DNA from: Collimonas sp. OK307 | GTDB taxonomy: Bacteria > Pseudomonadota > Gammaproteobacteria > Burkholderiales > Burkholderiaceae_D | Reading direction: 5' to 3' | Length of the DNA: 64,000 nucleotides | NCBI RefSeq assembly: GCF_900113705.1 | Contig: NZ_FOQI01000006.1 | Location: 1 to 64,000, forward strand | Position numbers and translations under genes: made by a program | Notes under the pieces: model-generated | The model's database searches: none | What the model saw: only the letters and a program-made list of their open reading frames with translations | What the model was told of the DNA's origin: nothing | Part shown: in pieces, positions 34,382 through 45,887 of the stretch | How positions within the stretch are numbered: position 1 is the first letter of the stretch | How the letters are laid out: every line of letters starts with the position of its first letter

Positions 34382-35965
34382 TCAAAGTCCGAGATCGCTG
34401 ATGAACCGGTTGGTGTAGGTCATGCCGGTGTCACGGTCGAACGACCAATGATGCAAACCGGCGATCCCGTTCGCTTTGACCCACGCCGACAAGGTGTCGG
34501 TGTCGGCGATGGTGAAAGTCTCGCCGGGAGTGTCGTTTGCACCAATCATAGGCGTCAGCTCGATTTGGCTATACGGAACCTTGTAATAGCCGTGGAAGTC
34601 CATCGCCGCCTGGATTGCCGACTGCCCCATTTGGCAAGCGCCGCCGCTTACCACGCAGTTGCCGACAGTGGTCGAGCCATAGTCCATCGTCATCAGGTTG
34701 ACGTAATAGTTTTTAAGGCCGGCCGATTGAATCGCTTGCATGACTGCGATCCCCATCGCACCCAACGGGTTGGGCGAAGCCGCTCCCATATCTACCGCAA
34801 CCGATGAGCCGCTCTGGCTAGTCGCATTGGTAGCAATGGTGAAGCTGAAGCGCAGGTTAGGATACTTGATCTGGGCGGCCTGGACACGTGCTACCAGATT
34901 GTTGATGTCGGATTGGCTTTGGCCGTCTTCGATATCAAAATCGACGCCGATCAGGTTGGCGGAGTTGTAGGTATTGATAAAGGTGTTGAAGCCGGCGTCG
35001 GATGTACAGGTGAATGCGCCGGCAGAACCGCCGGTGGAAACGATGTACTTCTTGCCGGCAGCAACGAAGGACTGCACGTTGGTGGCAATCATCGCTGGTG
35101 AGATACCTCCCCAATTTTCGGAACCGCAACCGGCTGTTGCAAACGCCCAGGTGAGTACGGTGTTATGCGACGGCATGGCGCTGGTGACCGGCAGCGACGT
35201 GCCGGTTGCCGTGCTTTGCATGCCGCCTGTGTTCCAGTTGGCATCGGCCGTGACGTCCTTGTATGGACTGAACACAAAACCTGGCGTTGGTGTTGGTGTT
35301 GGAGTCGGAGTCGGAGTCGGAGTCGGCGTTGGCGTTGGCGTAGGTGTCGGCGTAGGTGTCGGCGTAGGTGTCGGAGTTGGTGTCGGAGTTGGTGTCGGCG
35401 TACCGCAAGAGCCTCCGGCTGTCCATAAGGTCGGCGATGCGGCTGGATTCCAGCCCGCGCCTGCATAATCGGTTTGAGTGACCAATGCCGTATATGGCGA
35501 ACCGTTATAGCTGACTACTTCACCGACCGTGTAAGAACCGCCATCGGCCCAGACCACGCAACCGGGAGTCGGAGTCGGAGTAGGCGTTGGAGTCGGTGTT
35601 GGGGTGGGCGTTGGAGTGGGCGTCGGTGTAGGAGTCGGTGTCGGCGTGGGAGTTGGCGTACAGGCACCGCCGGAAGTCCACGGTTGTCCGCTGCCGGTGA
35701 CGCCATTGTTGGTGGATGGATTCGCCCCTTGCGTCCACCAGTTTGCCGTGTAATTCACACTACTGTAGCTGGCAATATTGCCGGTATTGTAGGCCACGGT
35801 GGTATCCCACGCGGCGGCGCAAACCGGCACGCTGGATTTTGCGCTGGCGGAAATCTGCTTCTGGCTGGCGCCTGCGGTAGTGTCTTGCGAACCACCGTCG
35901 CTGCAGCCTGCCAGCATGCTGCTGATCAGCCCCGCGAGCAAGGTGATACGTAAATTTGTTCTCAT
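34382..35965 (-). CDS. Surface lipoprotein chitinase, two CBM5/12 domains and GH18 catalytic domain
   Basis: 527 residues. The N-terminus MRTNLRITLLAGLISSMLAGC has a lipobox (LAGC, Cys21), so the enzyme is likely anchored in the envelope. Two ChiC-type chitin-binding modules follow: near 47-102 (AAAWDTTVAYNTGNIASYSS, ending WTSGGAC) and near 136-187 (WADGGSYTVGEVVSYNG, ending WTAGGSC). They are separated and followed by Thr-Pro repeat linkers of about 16 and 22 TP units. The GH18 barrel fills the rest with the catalytic line LIGVDFDIEDG (about 340-350), the Glu being the acid/base; YYVNLMTMDYG and LHHWSFDRD are other family motifs. The ATG at 35965 has GAGGAG. It fits chitin or fungal wall hydrolysis, as in mycophagous Collimonas. 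It has its own terminator. Confidence 0.92.
   Translation of the reverse strand: MRTNLRITLLAGLISSMLAGCSDGGSQDTTAGASQKQISASAKSSVPVCAAAWDTTVAYNTGNIASYSSVNYTANWWTQGANPSTNNGVTGSGQPWTSGGACTPTPTPTPTPTPTPTPTPTPTPTPTPTPTPTPGCVVWADGGSYTVGEVVSYNGSPYTALVTQTDYAGAGWNPAASPTLWTAGGSCGTPTPTPTPTPTPTPTPTPTPTPTPTPTPTPTPTPTPTPTPGFVFSPYKDVTADANWNTGGMQSTATGTSLPVTSAMPSHNTVLTWAFATAGCGSENWGGISPAMIATNVQSFVAAGKKYIVSTGGSAGAFTCTSDAGFNTFINTYNSANLIGVDFDIEDGQSQSDINNLVARVQAAQIKYPNLRFSFTIATNATSQSGSSVAVDMGAASPNPLGAMGIAVMQAIQSAGLKNYYVNLMTMDYGSTTVGNCVVSGGACQMGQSAIQAAMDFHGYYKVPYSQIELTPMIGANDTPGETFTIADTDTLSAWVKANGIAGLHHWSFDRDTGMTYTNRFISDLGL
35283..35402. repeat. Tandem repeat encoding the second (TP)n linker of the chitinase
   Basis: Short GGCGTT/GGAGTC/GGTGTC-type hexamers repeat about twenty times, all in frame and encoding Thr-Pro on the minus strand. 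Codon variation between units (Gly-lysine-free on the plus strand) shows an old array, but slippage of whole 6-base units would change only linker length. Confidence 0.85.
35568..35661. repeat. Tandem repeat encoding the first (TP)n linker of the chitinase
   Basis: About sixteen Thr-Pro dipeptides encoded by related hexamers on the minus strand, similar in unit to the second array 160 bases away, so the two arrays could also recombine and delete the second binding module. Confidence 0.85.
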
Positions 35966-36447
35966 GCGTCACTTCTCCTCATATCAAATGATGATGTGCG
36001 AGAAGCGAGCCGGGATATGCGGAGTCAGTTATCCGCAAATCCGACATGCACCTGCGCACTCCCTAAGCTGAGTCTGTTATATGTTTTTAAACTCACAGCT
36101 GGGCTGAGAATGGAGTCCGCAAAAATGAACGTCAAGTGGTTTAAAAAATTTACCGGGAAGCCAATACCACTTGAAAAACAGTTGAAATTTAAACTTGGAA
36201 AATTCTATGGTTTTTAAAATCGAAAAGAAAATTTCAACTGAAATTAAATTCTGCAAGGCAATAAAAACCTATCTGAAACTGTCGTTTCCTCTCTCTCCGG
36301 CAAGGGGAAATCAACGCTCGCGACAGTTCAAGGAAAAATGCCGACGCCAGCGATGCCATACCACTTTGGCAAAGGTCGTCATGTGGTCTTAGATATGCAA
36401 AAATCATCTTTGCCGAAATGCCTGCCGGCGCAGGCTGTGCCGAAGGG
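35966..36447. other. AT-richer intergenic region, no supported gene
   Basis: About 480 bases between the chitinase start and the cupin stop. Plus-strand frames at 35996-36217 and 36195-36392 have no ribosome site or family features. A GCCTGC-CGGC-GCAGGC hairpin (36420-36435) just past the cupin stop could end that transcript, with weak U-run. Confidence 0.5.
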
Positions 36448-37485
36448 TTACAGCTCGTTATAGGTCGAATAGATCGTGCTGAAATTGTTGTCCGGCCGGA
36501 AGTTAATCAACGACACGGTTACGCTGGCCTCCAACCCTTCCACATAGTGCCAGCAGCCGACCGGCAGAAACAGCAGCTCGCCCGGCGCCAGTTCGCATTC
36601 AAGCACCTGCACATTGCGCATCAGCGGGAAACGATCATAGTCGATGGCATAACCGTCGATCGGCGTATAGCAATGATGGTGGTTGTAGACATACGCTACC
36701 TCGCATGCGGGGATCAGCTTGATACGCTTGCGGCCGATGACCTGCGCCATGAAGTTATTGGTCAGGTCATGGTGAAACGGGGTGCGCGTGCCTTTCGGAC
36801 CCAGCCAGAGAAAACCGTCGTCCTGCGAATCCGGATTCAGGTATTCAGGCAGACGCCCGATGTCTTGCCACAATCCTGCCAGAGCCTGGCGATTAGCTGA
36901 GGAATTGTTGGCCGTCATGTAGAAATCGTTGCTCTCCTGCGCGCCATCGATCATTTCCAGGTAGCTGGCCAATGGCATCTTGCGCTTATGCAGGGTGGAG
37001 TTGATTTCATAGTTGGCATCTTGCGAACGCCCCATCTGCACTTCAACTTCACGCTCGCCGAAATGCTCGCGGAAGAAATTGAAATTCCACTTCGTCATCG
37101 CCGGCCACGCGTCCAGCATGCCGGTGATGATCACCGGCTTATTCAATAGATAATATTGGCGATAGAACTCGTCACCCGATAATTGATGGCTGCGTTCAAT
37201 CACGGCGCTGTCAGGCGTCTGCCGATTCAGGGTACGGTAGATATCGAGAACCCAGTCATGCTTCTTCAAACGGTTCTTGATGCGCTGACCTGCCTGGCGT
37301 GCGCCTAGCAAGTAAGGATTGGCCAGCGCAGCCTGCATTTCACGCGTTGCTTCGTCCGGCGTCACTCCCTTGGAAACCAGGACGTTGAACAAGTCTTGCG
37401 GATTCGCTTCGAGCGCTATATTTTCACCGATCCAGCGGCGCCAGTCGTCATTGATGATGCTTGCACTGTGCTCAGCCTGCCCCAT
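36448..37485 (-). CDS. JmjC-like cupin (Cupin_8) 2-oxoglutarate/Fe(II) dioxygenase
   Basis: 345 residues from the ATG at 37485, which has GGAGA upstream; ten codons further upstream another ATG lacks one. The JmjC/cupin_8 core shows NKPVIITGMLDAWPA (115-129), the iron motif FHHD (His238, Asp240) within TPFHHDLTNN, and the third iron ligand His313 in LPVGCWHYVEGLE. The 2-oxoglutarate Lys is plausibly in GRKRIKLIP. The N-terminal ~85 residues are a helical domain. Bacterial proteins of this type hydroxylate protein side chains or small molecules. It is single, no substrate protein is adjacent, so the target is unknown. Confidence 0.82.
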   Translation of the reverse strand: MGQAEHSASIINDDWRRWIGENIALEANPQDLFNVLVSKGVTPDEATREMQAALANPYLLGARQAGQRIKNRLKKHDWVLDIYRTLNRQTPDSAVIERSHQLSGDEFYRQYYLLNKPVIITGMLDAWPAMTKWNFNFFREHFGEREVEVQMGRSQDANYEINSTLHKRKMPLASYLEMIDGAQESNDFYMTANNSSANRQALAGLWQDIGRLPEYLNPDSQDDGFLWLGPKGTRTPFHHDLTNNFMAQVIGRKRIKLIPACEVAYVYNHHHCYTPIDGYAIDYDRFPLMRNVQVLECELAPGELLFLPVGCWHYVEGLEASVTVSLINFRPDNNFSTIYSTYNEL

Positions 37486-38031
37486 GAATTGTCTCCGTAG
37501 TTCCCGATCCCGCACGCCAATTGATATTTACGCTCACGCTCTTACTGATATTGCCTTCCGGCAGCAGAGTGCAACATTGGGATAATACGGATGAAATTGC
37601 AAGTGGTTTTTATTGTAGTCGGCAGCGGCAACGCCCCGTAAAAAATAAACTTTTTCTATGTGGCTTAGCGAACAGATAAATGCACCGTAGTTGGCTAAAG
37701 TTATCCCATCTTCCCTGCCAGGCCTCCGAAGCCTGGCGGTTCAAGCCTAGCGATAAGTACGCTGCGCCTGCTTTGACGACGAGATTGCATTACAACCAAT
37801 TTCATCGGGAGACGTAAGTGTAAATATCGGACTACCGGGGCTGGCGGTCGGGAAACATACCAGCACCAAATTCCTCAATTCTTCAATTCCTGTATTACTG
37901 CCAGTTACATTAAACCGGCGAAAAGCGCCGCAAAGAATGCTATCGTTCTTTGATCGTGTGTTGCGTTTGCGTTGTGTCGGACTACCCCAGACGATCTCCA
38001 GATCCCCCCATCGAATTCAAGGAGTTGCCGA
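37486..38031. other. Divergent intergenic region before transketolase
   Basis: 545 bases between two divergent genes. GCCAGGC (37717-37723) and GCCTGGC (37731-37737) form a stem with a 7-base loop, followed by no T-run, so it may be an operator or leader hairpin. No small gene or RNA motif that I recognise. Confidence 0.5.
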
Positions 38032-40092
<2,061 letters not shown>

Positions 40093-40107
<15 letters not shown>

Positions 40108-41403
40108 CCAGCCGCCGGTGAAACCGGCGCGCTGCAAACCGTTTTTGATATAAGGGCAATTCCGCATCAGCCGCCACAGCATCTCGCTGCGATAGTTCTC
40201 GATCATGAGAATCATCGGCCCCTGGTCGATGCCGAAATGCCAGGGCGATACCCAACCGTAAGGGTTGGAACAGTTACAGGGGAAGCTCGGATTGAACGTC
40301 GCCTTGAAACCGTAAGGATTGCCGGTTTTCAGGCCGACCTGATGCACAAAATAATCGATGGTCGGCAATACGATTTCCGGCGCAAACGGCAGCGAAGCCA
40401 CCACTACCCACGGCGCAATGGTGCCGTCATCGGGGCCGTGCGGTACGCCGCGTGCCACGTAGTCAAAAAATTCACGTTGGACACCGTTGACATCGAGCGT
40501 CGCCGGACCGGGGCCGTCGCTAGCGGTAATGCCCCAACAATACTCGCCGTAACCGGCAAAGCCACCGGGATTGGCGATCGCATATTGCTGCTGGACCAGC
40601 GTGGCGCGACGGCTGTTTTCGAAATAATCAATGCCTTTGCTGCGCATGGGGCTGTCTTGTATGCCGCGGAAATCCACCCAGATGTGCGACAGCTGATGCG
40701 TGAACATGGAGCCGGAATAGAAGTAATCGTAACCGTAGTTATCCTGCCACTGATAGGCCGAAGTCCAGTCGCCATAGCTATCTGCAGGCAAGGGATGGGT
40801 TGGCGAACCCAGCCCGAGGACGTACAACAACAGCGCCTCGTCGTAACCATCCCAGCGGTTAGGCAAAAACCCGGACTCTGGCTTCCATCCCATGGACACC
40901 GCCTGACCGCCATTCTGCGCCCATGGCCAGTCGACGCGCAGATAAAGCGCTTCGGCCAGTCTGCGGATTTCTCCTTCGTCGGCATTAACCGGGTCGTCGA
41001 AATAGCTGCCGGCCGTCAGAGCTCCGGCCACGAAAAAAGTAGTATCGATCGTCGACAGCTCGCATTGCCAGGCTCGGCGGCCGGTTTTCATATTCAGAAA
41101 ATGATAGTAAAAACCCCGATAGCCGGTGGCGTCGGGTTCCGGTCCTTGCTGGCTGTTCCAGAAAAATTGCAGGGTCCTCAGCACCCTCTTGTGCGCGGCC
41201 TCGCGCGTGATGAAACCACGTTCTATCCCAACCGGGTACGCCGCAAGCGCCAGCCCCACGGCAGCAATGCTGGCAGGCCAGCCAAGCGCCGTTTTGTCGA
41301 TCACCAGACCATTAGAGCGATTGGTCTCGTGCATGAAATAACTGAATGATTCGCGCTGCAGCATGTCCAGTTCGACTGCTGCCGTCAGCGCTTTGCGGTT
41401 CAT
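40093..41403 (-). CDS. GH144-like / Glycoamylase-domain (PF10091) glycoside hydrolase
   Basis: 436 residues without a signal peptide, so apparently cytosolic. The start [25 protein letters not shown] is the family opening (aromatic/helical repeat), then alpha/alpha-barrel segments with [54 protein letters not shown] and [19 protein letters not shown]. The same pattern (WGIxxS...IAPxxxxxxLxxxPE) is repeated inside the cyclic beta-1,2-glucan synthase of this window, so homology with its Glycoamylase domain is visible here. Proteins of this type include endo-beta-1,2-glucanases (GH144), but that activity is not certain. The start overlaps the pgm stop in an ATGA, the end overlaps tkt. It suggests intracellular glucan or glucoside breakdown feeding Pgm. 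Confidence 0.82.
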
Positions 41404-43076
41404 GTTTTTGTTACATCCGAAGATTGCGAGCCGCCTGCCAGAGCGGCGTCGACAATCGATTGCGCTTCCTTCACGATACGCTGCAAATGATCCTCGCCTT
41501 GAAAGCTCTCCGCGTAGATCTTGTAGATATCCTCCGTACCTGACGGCCGCGCAGCAAACCAGCCACTTTCCGTGACCACCTTCAAGCCCCCTATCGGAGC
41601 CTGGTTACCCGGAGCCGTGGTAAGGATATGCTGGATTTTTTCGCCCGCCAGCTCATCGCGCTGCACTTGTTGCGGCGATAATGCCGACAGCATTTTTTTC
41701 TGCGCCGGCGTAGCGCTGGCCTCAACCCTGGTGCTTACAGGATCACCCAGTTCAGCCGCCAGTTTGCGGTAAACCTCACCGGGATCCCGGCCGCTGCGTG
41801 CAGTGATCTCCGCCGCCAGCAAGGCTGGCGCCAGGCCATCCTTGTCGGTAGTCCAGACCGAACCGTCAAGCCGCAGAAAAGTGGCGCCGGCACTCTCTTC
41901 GCCACCAAAACCGAGTGAGCCATCGCTCAAGCCGCCGGCGAACCACTTGAAACCGGCCGGCACCTCATATAGCTTGCGATTCAGCCTGGTGCTGATGCGG
42001 TCGATGATCTGGCTGCTGACAACCGTCTTGCCGACGTTGGCATCCTTCGACCATAAGGTCCGGTGCTGGAACAGATAGTCGACGGCAACCGCCAGGTAAT
42101 GGTTAGCCGGCAGCAGCCCCGCACTTTTTGTGACGATGCCGTGGCGGTCATGATCGGTATCGCAGGCAAACGCAATATCGTAACGATCCTTCATTCCAAG
42201 CAGGCGCTGCATGGCGTAGGACGACGACGGATCCATCCGAATCCGGCCATCCCAATCGACTGTCATGAAACGGAAAGTCGGATCGACTTCGTCGCTGACC
42301 ACGGTCAGGTTCAACCCGTAACGCTCACCAATCCGTTCCCAGTAATGCGCGCCGGCGCCGCCCAGCGGATCAACGCCGAGATGAATCCCGGCGCCGCGGA
42401 TTGCCGCCATATCGATCACCTGGTCAAGCTCGTTCACATAGGTGTTGAGATAGTCGTAGCGATGTGTGGTGGCAAGGCGCAGCGCCTTCTCCACCGGCAT
42501 TCTTTTGACATCCTTGAGAGCATTTTTCAGATAGACATTAGCTGCAGCCTCGATCCAGCCTGTGACATCGGTATCTGCCGCGCCGCCGTTCGGCGGGTTG
42601 TACTTGAAGCCGCCGTCTTCCGGTGGATTGTGCGAGGGAGTTATCACGATACCGTCGGCAAAACCGGTGCTACGGCCCTTGTTGTATCTGAGGATAGCGT
42701 GCGAAATCGCCGGCGTGGGCGTGTATTCGTCGCCCTCCGCCAGCATCACATCTACACCGTTGGCGGCCAATACCTCAAGCGCGCTGGCGCAAGCAGGAAC
42801 TGACAGCGCATGGGTATCGATGCCTAGGAACAGCGGGCCGTTAATACCCTGTTTACTACGATAAGCGCAAATGGCTTGCGTGATAGCGAGAACATGCGCC
42901 TCGTTAAAGCTATGCGCGAAGGACGACCCGCGATGCCCGGAAGTACCGAAGGCGACGCGCTGTTCGGGAATTTCCGGATCCGGGACATTCGTGTAATACG
43001 CTGAGACCAGCCTCGGCACATCGACCAATAATGCCAATGGCGCCGGTTTTCCGGCCAGGGGGTTTATTTTCATCAT
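41400..43076 (-). CDS. pgm: Phosphoglucomutase, alpha-D-glucose-specific
   Basis: 558 residues from the ATG at 43076, with AGGA upstream (a second ATG follows at once). It converts glucose-1-phosphate and glucose-6-phosphate in the cytosol. Visible: FGTSGHRGSS in the first domain, the phosphoserine loop TPSHNPPEDGGFKYN with Ser148, the metal-binding DTDHD, the sugar-specificity loop (GFGGEESAG), and the phosphate loop at the C-terminus (ARPSGTEDIYK). It is preceded by gnd and overlaps the GH144-like gene, giving a run that links glucan or glucose-1-phosphate to the pentose phosphate route. Confidence 0.95.
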   Translation of the reverse strand: MMKINPLAGKPAPLALLVDVPRLVSAYYTNVPDPEIPEQRVAFGTSGHRGSSFAHSFNEAHVLAITQAICAYRSKQGINGPLFLGIDTHALSVPACASALEVLAANGVDVMLAEGDEYTPTPAISHAILRYNKGRSTGFADGIVITPSHNPPEDGGFKYNPPNGGAADTDVTGWIEAAANVYLKNALKDVKRMPVEKALRLATTHRYDYLNTYVNELDQVIDMAAIRGAGIHLGVDPLGGAGAHYWERIGERYGLNLTVVSDEVDPTFRFMTVDWDGRIRMDPSSSYAMQRLLGMKDRYDIAFACDTDHDRHGIVTKSAGLLPANHYLAVAVDYLFQHRTLWSKDANVGKTVVSSQIIDRISTRLNRKLYEVPAGFKWFAGGLSDGSLGFGGEESAGATFLRLDGSVWTTDKDGLAPALLAAEITARSGRDPGEVYRKLAAELGDPVSTRVEASATPAQKKMLSALSPQQVQRDELAGEKIQHILTTAPGNQAPIGGLKVVTESGWFAARPSGTEDIYKIYAESFQGEDHLQRIVKEAQSIVDAALAGGSQSSDVTKT

Positions 43077-43140
43077 CTTGTTCCTGGACAGCGGCAACTA
43101 ATATTTTTGATGCTTTTAATATCTTCGTGCACTACCGTCG

Positions 43141-44169
43141 TCAATCTTCCTGTGGTTTAACCGGCTTTTCTATATGGCCGCCGAATCCTTGCCGCATGGC
43201 CGACAAGACCTTATCGGCAAAATCGCCTTCGCCGCGTGAGCTGAAACGTGTAAAAAGAGCTGCGCTCAAAATCGGTACCGGCACCGCTTCGTCGACGGCG
43301 GCGTTAATTGTCCAGCGCCCTTCGCCTGAATCCGACACGCGGCCGGCGTACCGGTCCAATTGCGGATCGTTCTGCAGCGCACCGGCAGTAAGATCCAGCA
43401 ACCACGAGCCGATCACGCTGCCGCGCCGCCAGAGTTCGGTGATCTCGGGCAGGTCCAAATCATATTGATAATGTTCCGGATTGCGCAGCGGCGTTGTTTC
43501 CGCATCCGTATCGTGGCTGCGCTTGCCGATATTGGCGTTGCGCAGGATGTTCAAGCCTTCGGCATAGGCGCCCATGATGCCGTACTCGATACCGTTATGC
43601 ACCATCTTGACGAAATGCCCGGCGCCTTGCGGACCGCAATGCAGGTAACCCTGCTCGGCACTACTGTCGGACTTCTTGCGGCCAGGCGTAGCACTTGCCG
43701 CATCAACTCCTGGCGCCAGCGTGGCAAAAATCGGCGCAATATGCTGCACAGCGTCCTTATCGCCGCCAATCATCAGGCAATAGCCGCGATCGAAACCGGC
43801 GACGCCACCGCTGGTGCCGACGTCAATGTAGTGGATGTTTTTTTCTTTCAATTCGATGCCACGGCGAATGTCATCGTGGTAATAGGAGTTTCCGCCGTCG
43901 ATCACGATGTCGCCGGCGTCCAGCAGTGGTGTCAGCAGCGCCAGGTTTTCGTCGACCACAGCCGCCGGCAACATCAGCCACAGCACGCGCGGCTTGCTCA
44001 ATTTGCTCACCAGGTCTTGCAACGACGATGCGCCTGTCGCACCGGGATGCACCAACGCTTGGACCGCATCCGGATGCAAGTCATATACCACGCATTGATG
44101 ATCGCCTTTGGTCAGGCGCCTTACCATGTTGGCGCCCATGCGCCCTAACCCAATCATCCCTAGCTGCAT
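43141..44169 (-). CDS. gnd: 6-phosphogluconate dehydrogenase, short (YqeC-type)
   Basis: 342 residues, shorter than the 470-residue common form. It is a decarboxylating, NAD(P)-linked cytosolic enzyme yielding ribulose-5-phosphate. Rossmann motif GLGRMGANM begins at Gly7; [23 protein letters not shown] and the catalytic Lys in [13 protein letters not shown] follow. The C-terminal helical domain ends in [28 protein letters not shown] lies upstream of the ATG at 44169. Convergent with nothing; it is the upstream gene of the pgm/GH144-like run, 64 bases ahead. Confidence 0.95.
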   Translation of the reverse strand: MQLGMIGLGRMGANMVRRLTKGDHQCVVYDLHPDAVQALVHPGATGASSLQDLVSKLSKPRVLWLMLPAAVVDENLALLTPLLDAGDIVIDGGNSYYHDDIRRGIELKEKNIHYIDVGTSGGVAGFDRGYCLMIGGDKDAVQHIAPIFATLAPGVDAASATPGRKKSDSSAEQGYLHCGPQGAGHFVKMVHNGIEYGIMGAYAEGLNILRNANIGKRSHDTDAETTPLRNPEHYQYDLDLPEITELWRRGSVIGSWLLDLTAGALQNDPQLDRYAGRVSDSGEGRWTINAAVDEAVPVPILSAALFTRFSSRGEGDFADKVLSAMRQGFGGHIEKPVKPQED

Positions 44170-44245
44170 CGTGCATCTCCTCGCTGAATAATCTTCACTT
44201 TGGAATCTTCCGGATTTGACTGTATTTTTACATCGCTTTTTAACG

Positions 44246-44485
44246 CTATTCTTTTCTTCGGTCTTCTATCATCGAAATGGCAACAACGCGGGCCTCCGCC
44301 TCAGCTTCCCGTTCGCTGGAAAATACGACATCAACCGCGACCCGTTGCGACGGAAAAATGTCATTTCTATGCATGGGATTGGTGGATGGCGCATAAATGG
44401 CCAGATTGGCTACCCAGTCTTCGCTGTCAGGCAACTGGATTCCGGAACATTCGATTTCGTAGTCACCAATTGTTTCGGTAAGCAT
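44246..44485 (-). CDS. Small acidic hypothetical protein
   Basis: 79 residues with a clear GGAGA ribosome site before the ATG at 44485. The sequence ([20 protein letters not shown], ending [16 protein letters not shown]) is soluble and acidic, with no motif I recognise. It has the look of a conserved small protein found near stress genes in related bacteria, but I cannot confirm that. It lies on the minus strand 76 bases upstream of gnd. Confidence 0.65.
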   Translation of the reverse strand: MLTETIGDYEIECSGIQLPDSEDWVANLAIYAPSTNPMHRNDIFPSQRVAVDVVFSSEREAEAEARVVAISMIEDRRKE

Positions 44486-44795
44486 TGCAGTCTCCAGGCG
44501 GTGTGAAAAATCAGTCTACCGGTATCTATCCCTATTTTTGTCGCATTTTGCATTCTGTCACAATAAACGCGGCACTTCCGATCAGACCATGTTTTGATCA
44601 ATGCTACTACTGTAAATATCTGCAGAAAATCCGATTTCCAGGCAGGCGATTTTTTGTGCGGCAGCGTACAGACCGTGCGATCTTTCCCCACTATCTTGGT
44701 TCCATACTTAGCTGAAAAAATAACAGCGTTAAGTTCCTGTTGCAAGCTGCGCTCGTGCTTGCGAACCAGTCTTTTCACTTCTTTAGGAGCCAAGC

Positions 44796-44948
44796 ATGGG
44801 CACCATCTTACTCATTCTACTGATTCTCGTCGTCATCGGCGCTCTGCCGAGCTGGCCGCATAGCCGCAACTGGGGTTACGGCCCAAGCGGCATTACGGGA
44901 CTGATCGTTGTCATCCTGATCGTCATGTTGCTGACCGGGCGACTATAA
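44796..44948 (+). CDS. DUF3309-type small membrane protein
   Basis: 50 residues, too short for usual gene callers. TTTAGGAGC precedes the ATG at 44796. The sequence is MGTILLILLILVVIGALPSW, then HSRNWGYGPSGITGLIVVIL and a short end, that is two membrane helices with a GYGPSG turn, the hallmark of DUF3309. Function of the family is unknown; it often lies near osmotic or oxidative stress genes. It faces the DUF883 gene across a shared terminator. Confidence 0.85.
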   Translation: MGTILLILLILVVIGALPSWPHSRNWGYGPSGITGLIVVILIVMLLTGRL

Positions 44949-44958
44949 ACCGGCTTCG

Positions 44959-44998
44959 AAAAAAAGGTGGCGCAATCTAGATCTGGGATCTGCGCCAC
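44959..44998 (-). terminator. Intrinsic terminator between convergent small genes
   Basis: GTGGCGCA (44967-44974) pairs with TGCGCCAC (44991-44998). On the minus strand a run of seven U follows (complement of 44959-44965), so it mainly ends the DUF883 transcript. It also lies 11 bases past the DUF3309 stop. Confidence 0.82.
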
Positions 44999-45062
44999 AC
45001 CGTTTCCCGAGAGCTCGGAGAATCGTCTTAACACCGCACTATCGCTGCGCGCAGCCGTAGCT

Positions 45063-45365
45063 TTATTTTTTAGCCAGGATCACTCCGGCCAGAAATCCTA
45101 CACCTGCAGCCGTAGCCAGCGCGCGCCACGGATTCTCTCTTACATAGACTTCGGCCGAATCCGCCATTTCCCTGCCGGCGACAATCGCATTAGCTTGTGC
45201 ATCCTGGGCAGTGACCACGGCCTTGTCGAGCAGGCGCATGCCACGATTTCGCATTTCCTCTGCCTTGTCGCCAGTCAAATCAGCGGCTGCCAGCAATAAA
45301 GCCTGCGCATCCTTGATCAGCTTTTTTACGTCATCATTGACGACCTTCAAATTGTTTTCCAACAT
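45063..45365 (-). CDS. DUF883/ElaB-YqjD family membrane protein
   Basis: 100 residues. A helical, charged N-terminal part (LKVVNDDVKKLIKDAQALLL, then KAEEMRNRGMRLLDKA) ends with YVRENPWRALATAAGVGFLAGVILAKK, in which the C-terminal hydrophobic helix follows the PWRA motif typical of ElaB/YqjD. Members in Escherichia coli are ribosome-associated, tail-anchored inner-membrane proteins of stationary phase. CGAGGAG precedes the ATG at 45365. Confidence 0.9.
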   Translation of the reverse strand: MLENNLKVVNDDVKKLIKDAQALLLAAADLTGDKAEEMRNRGMRLLDKAVVTAQDAQANAIVAGREMADSAEVYVRENPWRALATAAGVGFLAGVILAKK

Positions 45366-45435
45366 AGGATTCTCCTCGGATGGTGTGAGACGCGATCTTT
45401 GCGCCGGTATTATTCAACAAAATCATGCGCAGCAC

Positions 45436-45585
45436 TCAAGCCAGCAAATCCCGCATATCATCAGCGTGTTCACCTTCCTTGACCATGATGCCGACCAGCA
45501 TATGGCGCGTAGTCGGATCGCTGTCGCCGATGCGTTCGGCAATCAGATTGGCTTTGATCATGGCCTTGACGTCACTGACATCATC
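45436..45585 (-). pseudogene. Remnant of a bacterioferritin-like gene
   Basis: The last 49 codons before the stop at 45436 read as the C-terminal helices of a ferritin-like protein: DVKAMIKANLIAERI is followed at once by GDSDPTTRHML and EGEHADDMRDLLA. In intact members an Ala-Ile-Asp-Ser-Tyr-Arg-Glu segment of about 14 residues lies between AERI and GDKDPTT; it is missing. The upstream part of the 156-codon frame (to 45906) lacks the other ferritin helices and iron ligands. So the gene is truncated and internally deleted. Its frame opens just after the NRAMP-like start on the other strand. Confidence 0.7.
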
Positions 45586-45887
45586 ATGAATTCCGACGCA
45601 CGATATCAACGGCAATTCTGTGCTTAAGCAATGTATCCAATGTATGTCGTATATTGCGAGAGATCGGTACGCTGACGCACATACTGCCAGTTTTAGTGCC
45701 TGACATATCGGCAAGTTCCCGTATTCATGGTTCGATAGCGTACAGACCAGGATAGCGTTCAACAATAAGCTTTTTTTGAGCAATAGCATGGAAACGCGAA
45801 ATTCCTGCTGCAATGCACGAAGAAAAAAAACAACGCTGCTAACCTCAAACGAATAACAAGACTGACTTTCCGGCAAGCCGCTCACGA

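Noticed and set aside
35283..35661. CRISPR or minisatellite outside a gene
   Set aside because: The hexamers stay in frame and encode Thr-Pro linkers of the chitinase.
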